Part shown: piece after piece, positions 1 to 5,955 of the stretch
How the letters are laid out: each line of letters begins with the position of its first letter
How positions within the stretch are numbered: the stretch's first letter is position 1
NCBI GenBank assembly: GCA_031550925.1
Contig: JAVBOE010000061.1
Coordinates: forward strand, 1 to 11,803
Reading direction: 5' to 3'
Source of the DNA: JAIRNF01 sp031550925
Lineage (GTDB): Bacteria; Bacteroidota; Bacteroidia; Bacteroidales; UBA932
DNA length: 11,803 nucleotides
Program-made: the position numbers and the translations under genes
The notes under the pieces: model-generated
Databases searched by the model: none
Told to the model about the DNA's origin: nothing
The model's input: the letters and a program-made list of their open reading frames with translations, nothing else

Positions 1-281
1 TTGTCGGCTGTCACAAAGCCATCGACTTGCATAACTTCCTGATAGTGGCGGTTAATATCGACACGAATTTTATCCAGTGCAATGTTGGTTTTTACTGCCA
101 ATGTGCTTTTACCTGTCAGCCTGCCCGCTTTGGTATCCCACAGATTAGGCGGGACAGTCATTTTACAACTGAACTGGCTGATAGTTCCATCAACTGTGAT
201 TCTACCCATTACCGGAACAGTGCCGTCCGGTCTTACATTGTTCTTTTTGAGATAGAACAGAATCTTAAAAGTACTACGCAT
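1..281 (-). CDS. Tyrosine site-specific integrase, N-terminal part (cut by window edge)
   Basis: I translated the minus strand from the ATG at 281. It stays open for 93 codons to the window edge, so only the N-terminus is present. It begins MRSTFKILFYLKKNNVRPDG, followed by a VMGRITVDG strand, a PNLWDTKAGRLTGKS segment and an N-I-A-L-D-K-I helix. This order of elements is characteristic of the Arm DNA-binding domain (Arm-DNA-bind_5 type) of Bacteroidetes tyrosine recombinases. In such enzymes the domain binds arm-type sites near the element end, while a core-binding domain and a catalytic R-H-R-Y domain, here off the window, cut and rejoin att sites. It is transcribed away from purN, so the element it serves probably lies to the left. 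A -7-like box sits about 22 bp upstream. I cannot tell whether the full gene is intact. The family call is firm; the element type (conjugative, mobilizable or prophage) is unknown. Confidence 0.85.
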   Translation of the reverse strand, partial: MRSTFKILFYLKKNNVRPDGTVPVMGRITVDGTISQFSCKMTVPPNLWDTKAGRLTGKSTLAVKTNIALDKIRVDINRHYQEVMQVDGFVTAD

Positions 282-302
282 GTTACTCAAAGTTTACTGA
301 TA

Positions 303-310
303 CAAAATTA
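303..310 (-). promoter_or_regulatory. Candidate -7 box of the integrase promoter
   Basis: Read on the minus strand this is TAATTTTG, an exact match to the Bacteroidetes -7 consensus TAnnTTTG. It lies 22 bp before the integrase ATG, implying a leader of roughly 15 nt. No TTTG is found at the -33 position. AGTTTACT occurs twice on the plus strand (291-298 and 310-317), flanking the box, and could mark regulator or integrase binding. Only the -7 box is directly supported. Confidence 0.35.
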
Positions 311-424
311 GTTTACTCTGAGTTATAAAAGGTTATGCGGTGTAACGCAAGGTGCTGCCATGCAGTGCCTTATAGATAAATTGCACTTTATGGCGAGGTA
401 ATGATGTGGTAATTGAACTTTGTC

Positions 425-559
425 TTACTCTTGTCTATTGGTGGCTTTGAGTGCCACAAAAGAAAAGCCAAACAAAGGACTTATCCGCACATTATCAATC
501 GGTTGTCCTCGTTTGGCTGATTCTTGCTTTTTGGTTAGACTTTTATTTTTAAACCACAT
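425..559 (-). CDS. Possible 44-residue small protein upstream of the integrase
   Basis: A minus-strand ORF runs from ATG at 559 to TAA at 425, starting MWFKNKSLTKKQESAKRG and ending FVALKATNRQE. It is basic in its N-terminal half and has a short hydrophobic patch near residues 28-37. The start is preceded by an in-frame stop two codons upstream, and there is no clear ribosome site. It has the same orientation as the integrase. Its DNA contains an inverted repeat (AGCCAAAC at 466-473, GTTTGGCT at 511-518), so the DNA may be conserved for structure rather than for protein. It reminds me of short hypothetical ORFs annotated in Bacteroides mobile elements, but that impression is unverified. It may be a remnant or chance ORF; no function is proposed. 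Confidence 0.28.
   Translation of the reverse strand: MWFKNKSLTKKQESAKRGQPIDNVRISPLFGFSFVALKATNRQE
466..518. repeat. Imperfect inverted repeat, 14-15 bp arms
   Basis: AGCCAAAC (466-473) plus AGGAC (476-480) pairs with GTCCT (505-509) plus GTTTGGCT (511-518). This gives 13 matched pairs, a small internal bulge and a 24-nt loop. No T-run follows directly on either strand, so it is not an obvious intrinsic terminator. It lies within the putative mobile-element junction. Confidence 0.5.
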
Positions 560-654
560 AGTTTTCTATCGGAGAAAATATAATGGTTGGAGAACCATCG
601 TTCGGCAGAATTTGTAATTCCGTCGTTCAATGAATATGAATCGAATTGCAAATT

Positions 655-690
655 CACAAAATAATACAAGCGGCATTGCAAATGCCGCTT
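655..690 (-). terminator. Intrinsic terminator of purN
   Basis: AAGCGGCATT (668-677) and AATGCCGCTT (681-690) form a perfect 10-bp stem with a 3-nt loop, centred about 30 bp beyond the purN stop. On the minus strand the stem is followed by a T-rich stretch (GTATTATTTTGT), giving rho-independent terminator architecture in the purN direction. In the plus direction the following sequence is A-rich, so it would not act as a terminator there. Confidence 0.7.
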
Positions 691-709
691 AACAAAAGAA
701 ATCATGTCT

Positions 710-1279
710 CTAACCGGCCAATAGTACCCGTTCTATTACCTCCGGATAGTATCTATACTCCAGCTCGTGTACTTTTTCAGCAACTATTTCAGGAGTATCT
801 GTCGGCTCTACCGCACATTTTGCCTGAAAGATAATATCGCCTTTATCGTACTCCTTATTTACATAATGTATGGTAATGCCCGATTCTTTTTCCTTGTTTT
901 CAACAACGGCACGGTGTACATGGTCGCCAAACATACCTTTTCCGCCGTATGCAGGTAACAGTGCAGGATGAATGTTGACAATTTTTTGGGGGTAGGCATC
1001 AATTAAGCTTTCCGGCACCAACCATAAAAAACCGGCCAATACAACAAATTTTATTTTATTTTGTTTAAGGATGTTAAGCACATTGTTGCTATGGTAAAAA
1101 TCTTTTTTGTTGAAAACTTCATAGGGTATATCAAGCTTTTTTGCCCGTTCAACCACAAAAGCTTCCGCTTTATTTGTCAGAAACAGCTTGACATTCACCT
1201 GTTTATTTTCCTTAAAATAGGTAGCGATATTTTCGGCATTACTACCTGAGCCTGAGGCAAAAATGGCTATATTTATCAT
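710..1279 (-). CDS. purN: Phosphoribosylglycinamide formyltransferase (GAR transformylase)
   Basis: This enzyme transfers a formyl group from 10-formyltetrahydrofolate to GAR, making FGAR in the third step of cytoplasmic de novo purine synthesis. The 189-residue product has the usual length of bacterial PurN. The N-terminal strand leads into the phosphate-binding segment ASGSGSNAENI (8-18). The conserved VNIHPALLPAYGGKGMFG segment carries Asn102 and His104, and the D-x-G motif YDKGD carries Asp145, matching the E. coli catalytic set N106, H108 and D144. The ATG at 1279 gives the canonical MINIAIFASG start. It is divergent from acpP across 199 bp, an arrangement I recall as common in Bacteroidales. 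No consensus -7 box was found in its own direction. The gene ends before a good intrinsic terminator and looks intact. Confidence 0.96.
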   Translation of the reverse strand: MINIAIFASGSGSNAENIATYFKENKQVNVKLFLTNKAEAFVVERAKKLDIPYEVFNKKDFYHSNNVLNILKQNKIKFVVLAGFLWLVPESLIDAYPQKIVNIHPALLPAYGGKGMFGDHVHRAVVENKEKESGITIHYVNKEYDKGDIIFQAKCAVEPTDTPEIVAEKVHELEYRYYPEVIERVLLAG

Positions 1280-1310
1280 ATAACTATGTGATTATAAGTT
1301 GATTGTTTAT

Positions 1311-1345
1311 TTTGTGTATCATGTAAAACAAAAAGTTTATCTTTG
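1311..1345 (+). promoter_or_regulatory. Candidate Bacteroidetes-type promoter for acpP operon
   Basis: TATCTTTG at 1338-1345 matches the -7 consensus TAnnTTTG exactly. A TTTG at 1311-1314 could be the -33 box, but the 23-bp gap is at the long end. Transcription would begin near 1350, giving a leader of roughly 130 nt before acpP. The -7 box is strong; the -33 assignment is tentative. Confidence 0.5.
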
Positions 1346-1364
1346 CATCGCCAAACGAAGGAGC

Positions 1365-1451
1365 ATGTTTAGAGTTTTTACTATCTTGCGTTCTATTTTG
1401 GCTTTTTATAACCCAAAGAAAGAAACAAAAGAAACATCAAAATTAATTTAA
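1365..1451 (+). CDS. Possible 28-residue leader peptide upstream of acpP
   Basis: An ATG at 1365 opens a 28-codon frame starting MFRVFTILRS, followed by SILAFYN and a lysine-rich tail ETKETSKLI, closing with TAA at 1449-1451. A purine-rich AAGGAG lies at 1358-1363, a good anti-SD match but only one base from the ATG, which is closer than optimal. The frame lies wholly within the predicted acpP leader and ends 27 bp before the acpP start. The hydrophobic then basic composition is unremarkable. It may be chance in AT-rich leader DNA; no function is proposed. Confidence 0.2.
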   Translation: MFRVFTILRSILAFYNPKKETKETSKLI

Positions 1452-1478
1452 TCTTATTACTAATTAAAATTTAAAGTT

Positions 1479-1718
1479 ATGGCAGAAATTGCATCTAAAG
1501 TAAAAGCAATCATTGTTGACAAGCTAGGTGTTGATGAAAATGAAGTAACCCCCGCAGCAAGTTTTACTAATGATTTAGGTGCTGACTCGCTTGACACCGT
1601 TGAGTTGATCATGGAATTTGAAAAAGAATTCGGAATCCAAATTCCAGATGAAGATGCAGAGAAAATTGGCACCGTTGGTGATGCTGTCTCTTACATCGAA
1701 AACAAGAAAGCAGAATAA
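1479..1718 (+). CDS. acpP: Acyl carrier protein
   Basis: Acyl carrier protein is the small acidic cytoplasmic carrier of growing acyl chains as thioesters on 4'-phosphopantetheine in type II fatty-acid synthesis. The 79-residue product has the usual length. It has the GADSLDTVELIMEFE motif, whose Ser37 in D-S-L accepts the phosphopantetheine arm from holo-ACP synthase. The acidic helix that follows and the IPDEDAEKIGTVGDAV segment are typical. The ATG is preceded by AT-rich sequence with no clear SD, usual in this phylum. It is first in a run with fabF (42-bp gap) and rnc, so a carrier and its main condensing enzyme are probably co-expressed. A TAnnTTTG promoter lies about 135 bp upstream. 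Confidence 0.97.
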   Translation: MAEIASKVKAIIVDKLGVDENEVTPAASFTNDLGADSLDTVELIMEFEKEFGIQIPDEDAEKIGTVGDAVSYIENKKAE

Positions 1719-1760
1719 GCTGAGTAATCTAAACCGAATAAGCAACTTTTTTATACGTAT

Positions 1761-3008
1761 ATGGAACTTAAAAGAGCCGTTATAACAGGAATTGGAACTA
1801 TCAATCCGCTTGGAAATAGTGTTGAAGAATATTTTGACAACCTTATTAAAGGAGTTAGTGGTGCCGACCTTATAACCCGTTTTGATACTACAAACTATAA
1901 AACAAAGTTTGCTTGTGAGGTAAAAAACTATGATCCCAATAGCTACTTCGACCGTAAAGAGGTAAAAAAGAGCGATCTTTACTCTCAGTTTGGTATTATT
2001 GCTGCCGATCAGGCAGTTGCAGACTCCGGACTAGACCTTGAAAAGGTTAACCACGATAGAGTGGGTGTTATTTGGGCATCAGGTATCGGAGGTATTTATA
2101 CCTTTACCGAAGAAGTTAAGGGTTATGTTGAGGGTGGTTTTATTCCTCGATTTAACCCTTTCTTTGTTCCTAAAATGATTGCAGACATTTGCGCAGGTCA
2201 AATTTCTATGAAATATGGATTCCGTGGACCTAACTATGCAACGGTATCGGCGTGCGCATCGTCAACTCATGCTATGATTGACGCGTTCAACTTAATTCGT
2301 TTAGGAAAAGCATCTGTAATCGTTGCCGGTGGATCGGAAGCAGCTATTTGCGAAGCCGGAATGGGCGGATTTAACGCCTCTCAGGCACTATCTACCAACA
2401 ACGAACACTACAAAACAGCATCTCGTCCGTTCGATAAAACCCGCGACGGTTTTGTGATGGGAGAAGGCGGAGCAGGACTTGTAATAGAAGAGTACGAGCA
2501 CGCTGTAGCAAGAGGTGCAAGAATTTACGCAGAAGTAGTTGGCGGCGGTATGACTGCCGACGCTTATCACCTTACCGCACCACACCCCGAAGGGTTGGGC
2601 GCAAAGAACGTAATGCTAATAGCTCTTGAGGATGCAGGAATTTCTGCCGGAGATATTGACTATGTTAACGTTCATGGCACATCTACTCCTATTGGAGATA
2701 TTGCGGAATTAAAGGCTGTTCAATCCGTATTTGGCGAGCATGCTCATAAGCTGTACATCAGCTCAACAAAATCTATGACCGGACACCTACTGGGTGCAGC
2801 CGGAGCGTTAGAAGCGTTAGCTTGTATATGCGCAATGCAAAAAAGCATGATTCCTCCTACCATTAACTTTGAATTTGAGGATCCAGAAATTGATTATTCT
2901 TTAAACCTTACGCTGAACAAAACTCAGCAACATAACGTTAGCTATGCATTAAGCAATACGTTTGGTTTTGGAGGTCATAACGCATCTATTATCCTTAAAA
3001 AGTTCTAG
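1761..3008 (+). CDS. fabF: 3-oxoacyl-ACP synthase II (KAS II)
   Basis: FabF condenses malonyl-ACP with acyl-ACP, releasing CO2 and extending the fatty-acid chain. Its 415 residues fit the family. The Cys-His-His triad of the thiolase fold is visible: Cys165 in VSACASSTH, His305 in VNVHGTSTP and His342 in SMTGHLLGAAG. Lys337 precedes the second histidine, and the glycine-rich NTFGFGGHNAS segment is near the C-terminus (399-409). The start MELKRAVITGIGTINPLG is canonical, as in MxRRVVVTG starts elsewhere. The neighbouring acpP supplies its substrate carrier. There is no sign of truncation. KAS I (FabB) is less likely given the length, N-terminus and acpP-fabF order. Confidence 0.96.
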   Translation: MELKRAVITGIGTINPLGNSVEEYFDNLIKGVSGADLITRFDTTNYKTKFACEVKNYDPNSYFDRKEVKKSDLYSQFGIIAADQAVADSGLDLEKVNHDRVGVIWASGIGGIYTFTEEVKGYVEGGFIPRFNPFFVPKMIADICAGQISMKYGFRGPNYATVSACASSTHAMIDAFNLIRLGKASVIVAGGSEAAICEAGMGGFNASQALSTNNEHYKTASRPFDKTRDGFVMGEGGAGLVIEEYEHAVARGARIYAEVVGGGMTADAYHLTAPHPEGLGAKNVMLIALEDAGISAGDIDYVNVHGTSTPIGDIAELKAVQSVFGEHAHKLYISSTKSMTGHLLGAAGALEALACICAMQKSMIPPTINFEFEDPEIDYSLNLTLNKTQQHNVSYALSNTFGFGGHNASIILKKF

Positions 3009-3011
3009 TGT

Positions 3012-3761
3012 TTGTTTTCTCTTTTTAAACCCAAGCTCTCGAAAGAAGACAAGGTTTTTAAAGCAGACCTTAAGGAGATTCTGGGCATAACTCCTAGCAA
3101 TATCCGTTTGTATAAAACGGCTATGATACATCGCTCTGTATCACTAAATCTATCAAGCGGAACGTCTGATAACAACGAGCGCTTAGAGTATCTTGGCGAT
3201 GCCATTATTGATGCCATTGTTGCCGATTATCTTTTTGAACAATACCCTACCAAGCGAGAGGGCTTTTTATCACAAATGCGCTCTAAGATTGTTAGCCGAA
3301 AAACGTTGAATACCATTGCCTTGTCAAGCAATATTGCTAAGCATATCATTGTTAGGCATGGGGTAAATATCAACGACAATAAAAATATATTTGGAAATGT
3401 TATCGAAGCTCTTATCGGCGCGCTTTTCCTCGATAAAGGTTACGTTTGTGCAAAACAAGTATTTATTGATCGGCTGCTAACAAAATATATCGACCTCGAG
3501 CAGCTGGAATTTGAAGAAATTGACCATAAAAGCCGGCTAGTTGAGTGGGGACAAAAGCATAAGCTTTCTATAATGTTCAGCTGCACAGAAGAACCTGGTT
3601 GCCTTTCTCATCAAAAAGATTTTGTTGCCGTTATAACCCTCAATAGCGAACCGATAGCCGAGGGAAAAGGCTCATCCAAAAAACAGGCAGAGCAAAAAGC
3701 TGCTCATAATGCTTGGGACTACATTTCTTCCTCTTCTCATAATATTCTAGAAGCTTCTTAA
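3012..3761 (+). CDS. rnc: Ribonuclease III (TTG start)
   Basis: RNase III cleaves double-stranded RNA as a Mg-dependent homodimer, processing rRNA precursors and some mRNAs. The 249-residue product has the nuclease domain first, with signature NNERLEYLGDAIIDA carrying Glu56, Glu59 and Asp63. The second metal-site motif, GNVIEALIGALFLD, carries Glu132. The E. coli Asp114 position is Asn129 here; a GNxxEA form is what I recall for Bacteroides enzymes, so it is probably lineage-typical. The dsRNA-binding domain spans about 172-238 and ends GKGSSKKQAEQKAAHNAW. I chose the TTG at 3012 because it retains the N-terminal helices; the next in-frame ATG (3123) would cut into them. It follows the fabF stop by three bases, so translation is probably coupled. 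Confidence 0.94.
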   Translation: MFSLFKPKLSKEDKVFKADLKEILGITPSNIRLYKTAMIHRSVSLNLSSGTSDNNERLEYLGDAIIDAIVADYLFEQYPTKREGFLSQMRSKIVSRKTLNTIALSSNIAKHIIVRHGVNINDNKNIFGNVIEALIGALFLDKGYVCAKQVFIDRLLTKYIDLEQLEFEEIDHKSRLVEWGQKHKLSIMFSCTEEPGCLSHQKDFVAVITLNSEPIAEGKGSSKKQAEQKAAHNAWDYISSSSHNILEAS

Positions 3762-3830
3762 AACAATCTCCTTCTGATAATTTCATCAAGTCAGAAAGTT
3801 TTACCACCTTTATTCCCAAAAGTAGATTTT

Positions 3831-4253
3831 ATGCCTCTCATGGGTAAAAAAGTTACATACAAAGTAAAAGCCGAAGAACCTGCGTCTTTCGTGGTAGCTA
3901 TTAATACCACAGAAGACGACTACCATTTAGCCTGGCTGCTCAATAACTCCTTAAAGATAAGCTTAGCTAGAGCCGAAAATCTTGTTCCCTCATCCAGCAA
4001 ACGCTTTCCCACCTTTTTTTATGTGGACGATGTTGGTGGAATAAACTATACGTTGGCTGCAAATAAAATGGAGGGAATATATCTTACAGCTCAGCTTAAA
4101 AACGTTGACTACCTTTTAAAAATTTCAGGTACTTTAACGGAAAACTTTAAAACAGAGGTTCTTTCTAAAATACGATTGATATGCGAAGTTACCGCTTGTA
4201 TTTTGATAAAAACAGACAACACTACCCTCCTTAATTTTCTCAATGATCTTTAA
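3831..4253 (+). CDS. IPExxxVDY family protein
   Basis: This 140-residue protein has no signal peptide or membrane segment and is probably cytoplasmic. The family is a Bacteroidetes group of unknown function, often found beside rnc. Features that fit are a TTEDDYHLAWLLNNSL helix (26-41), a PTFFYVDD segment (about 60-67), the ANKMEGIYL segment (76-84), and TAQLKNVDYLLKI at the signature site. Here the usual I-P-E is T-A-Q while V-D-Y (91-93) is kept, so the family-naming motif is degenerate. The start could be the ATG at 3831 or the one at 3840; I kept the longer form. It lies 69 bp after rnc in the same direction and may be in the acpP operon. The gap shows only a weak AT-rich hairpin and no consensus promoter. 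Confidence 0.72.
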   Translation: MPLMGKKVTYKVKAEEPASFVVAINTTEDDYHLAWLLNNSLKISLARAENLVPSSSKRFPTFFYVDDVGGINYTLAANKMEGIYLTAQLKNVDYLLKISGTLTENFKTEVLSKIRLICEVTACILIKTDNTTLLNFLNDL

Positions 4254-4275
4254 AAAACCTGTTTTATGAGATAAT

Positions 4276-4307
4276 TAATGTTAAATAAGCTTTGCATTTT
4301 AACATTA
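4276..4307. promoter_or_regulatory. Candidate operator: 10-bp dyad around the kinase -33 box
   Basis: TAATGTTAAA (4276-4285) and TTTAACATTA (4298-4307) are perfect reverse complements separated by 12 bp, with arm centres about 22 bp (two helical turns) apart. The spacer contains the -33 TTTG. The arms have very low GC and no T-run follows, which argues against a terminator. A dimeric regulator could bind here, including the adjacent response regulator acting on its own operon, though OmpR-family proteins more often use direct repeats. Confidence 0.4.
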
Positions 4308-4319
4308 CAACTACTTTTG
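4291..4319 (+). promoter_or_regulatory. Bacteroidetes-type promoter of the two-component operon
   Basis: TTTG at 4291-4294 and TACTTTTG at 4312-4319 match the -33 TTTG and -7 TAnnTTTG consensus with a 17-bp gap. Transcription would begin near 4325, leaving a leader of about 50 nt before the kinase ATG. This is the best-formed promoter in the window. Its -33 box lies inside the spacer of a 10-bp dyad. Confidence 0.6.
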
Positions 4320-4375
4320 TAAAAATGTAAATCTAGCATAGGCTTTTTACCCTATTAATTTGTTGAAATATAGTT

Positions 4376-5950
4376 ATGACGAAAAAACGCATCTGGATAC
4401 TTGCAGGAATCATAGCCATTGCTATGGTTGTGCTAATCGTCATACAGCTGCGCTGGATAAACGTAGCATCAAAGGCAAAAGAAGAGCAGCTGCATCAGCA
4501 AATGTCGCAAATCTTAACAGATGTTGCAGATAAAACCGGCCTTAATCAACGCCAAGAAAGGATAAGCAGTACGCCATTTTCTTTAAACAGTAACAGCTAT
4601 TTTCAATCTGGCTCACAAACCAGCCAAAGTATTCATACTACCGGAGGCATTAGGTTGCTGGAAAAGAAGCAAGAAGTTTTTTCTATCCCTACCATAGATT
4701 CGTTATCGTTTACAAAAAACTTAGCGAATATTGTTGGCGACAGTATTGCCCAGCTGCTTACGGCTAATATGCCTCCGGAAGATCGTCTTGGCAGGCTAAC
4801 CGATCAATTTGGCAGCTCATCTCTTAGCCAACGCTTTCATATGGAAAGTATTACCGAGAGAATCATTAGCATTGATTTGCCCATTGAGGAACGGACTTCT
4901 CTCGCGCAGCTAGATTCGTTGGTTCAAATAGAGCTAAAAGAAAGAGGTTTTACAGCAAATGTTAACCTTGCTGTTATGGACGATAACAACAGCTACGTGA
5001 TGCTTTCGGAAGGTTTCGATCCTAAAGATAGACAAAGCATATACACAGAGAAGCTCTTTCCTTACGACCCCGAGTCGGCAAATAAATTCTACCTTCAGCT
5101 GCATATTCCGCGCCAAAGCTTTGTTATTATACAATCTATGGGTGTAATGTTCATTGCCTCCATAGTGCTTATTTTGGCCATGATTGCCATATTTTTGGCC
5201 ACTCTAGCTATTATTTTTAAGCAAAAACGAATGGCCGAAATTCGTAACGATTTTGTGAGCAACATGACTCATGAGCTCAAAACACCTATTGCAACCATCT
5301 CGCTGGCAGCGCAAATGCTTGAAGATAAAAACATTCCGACAGAATTAAAGAACGTTGACCACCTGTCGAAAATGGTAAGAGAAGAAAGTAAAAGGTTAGG
5401 GCTTTTAGTAGAAAAAGTCTTACAAATGGCAATTTTTGACAGAGGGACTTTTAAGTTAAAAAGAAAACAGCTAAATTTACATAGTATTATTCGCAAGGTT
5501 CTCGAAAACTATACGCTACAGTTTCAGGCAAAAGATGTAAAAGTAACCTGCGACCTATCTGCTGAACAACTGGAAGTATATGCAGATGAGGTACATATAA
5601 CTAATATTATTTCGAATTTAATTGATAACGCTATAAAATACTCAAAAGAGTCGCCTGTAATAAACATTTCTACGCTGAACAAGAATGACGGAATAATTGT
5701 TTCTGTTAAAGATAATGGAATTGGGATCAGTAAAGAGTACCAAAAGCGCATCTTCGATCAATTCTATAGAGTCCCCACCGGGAACGTTCATTCTGTGAAA
5801 GGATTTGGATTAGGGCTCAGTTATGTAAAGAAAATTGCAGAAATGCATGACGGAAGTATCTGGGTAAAAAGCGAACAAGGAGTAGGAAGTACTTTTAATA
5901 TATATATTCCGTTGATTAACTTAGATGGTGAACATAATAATAAAAATTAG
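4376..5950 (+). CDS. rprX: Sensor histidine kinase, RprX-like
   Basis: This is an inner-membrane sensor that autophosphorylates on histidine and passes phosphate to the regulator encoded next. The 524 residues show a first membrane segment (about 6-27) and a roughly 220-residue periplasmic sensing region with a Ser/Gln-rich stretch (64-86). A second membrane segment (about 250-281) is followed by KQKRMAEIRNDFVSNMTHELKTPI with phosphoacceptor His299. The ATP-binding domain has the N box ISNLIDNAIKYS (Asn414, Asn418), G1 DNGIGIS (446-452), F box IFDQFYRVP and G2 GFGLGLSYV (476-484). No HAMP or PAS domain is evident. All catalytic motifs are intact. It lies 5 bp before the regulator. Topology and partner fit Bacteroides RprX; the signal is unknown, and the symbol is less certain than the family. 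Confidence 0.88.
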   Translation: MTKKRIWILAGIIAIAMVVLIVIQLRWINVASKAKEEQLHQQMSQILTDVADKTGLNQRQERISSTPFSLNSNSYFQSGSQTSQSIHTTGGIRLLEKKQEVFSIPTIDSLSFTKNLANIVGDSIAQLLTANMPPEDRLGRLTDQFGSSSLSQRFHMESITERIISIDLPIEERTSLAQLDSLVQIELKERGFTANVNLAVMDDNNSYVMLSEGFDPKDRQSIYTEKLFPYDPESANKFYLQLHIPRQSFVIIQSMGVMFIASIVLILAMIAIFLATLAIIFKQKRMAEIRNDFVSNMTHELKTPIATISLAAQMLEDKNIPTELKNVDHLSKMVREESKRLGLLVEKVLQMAIFDRGTFKLKRKQLNLHSIIRKVLENYTLQFQAKDVKVTCDLSAEQLEVYADEVHITNIISNLIDNAIKYSKESPVINISTLNKNDGIIVSVKDNGIGISKEYQKRIFDQFYRVPTGNVHSVKGFGLGLSYVKKIAEMHDGSIWVKSEQGVGSTFNIYIPLINLDGEHNNKN

Positions 5951-5955
5951 AACGA

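Larger units (their letters stand above)
282..667. other. Non-core stretch between integrase and purN
   Basis: About 390 bp with no firm gene. It holds the integrase upstream region, short hairpins (350-370, 441-457), an imperfect inverted repeat at 466-480 / 505-518 inside a possible small minus-strand ORF (425-559), and two AATT-armed dyads with 3-nt centres (603-625 and 643-655). No tRNA or other RNA gene was recognised. The position between an integrase start and a conserved core gene makes it the most likely place for an attachment site, but no duplicated att core can be shown because the other end of the element is outside the window. Confidence 0.45.

Noticed and set aside
27..311. Plus-strand 94-codon ORF at the left edge
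   Set aside because: It is antisense to the integrase, whose minus-strand translation matches a known domain throughout.
350..370. Hairpin AGGTGCTG / CAGTGCCT as a terminator
   Set aside because: Two of eight pairs are wobbles and no T-run follows on either strand.
466..518. Inverted repeat as an integron attC site
   Set aside because: The arm ends do not fit the RYYYAAC / GTTRRRY boxes, and the nearby integrase is of the Bacteroidetes element type, not IntI.
420..617. Plus-strand 65-codon ORF
   Set aside because: It starts at TTG with no ribosome site, has no recognisable content and overlaps the inverted repeat; the minus-strand ORF opposite has a better start.
282..709. CRISPR array or tRNA gene at the element junction
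   Set aside because: No regularly spaced identical repeats of sufficient length and no cloverleaf with a CCA-compatible acceptor were seen.
3772..3800. Hairpin TTCTGA / TCAGAA after rnc as a terminator
   Set aside because: The stem has 6 AT-rich pairs and a 13-nt loop, with only a short T-run after a two-base gap; too weak to separate rnc from the next gene.
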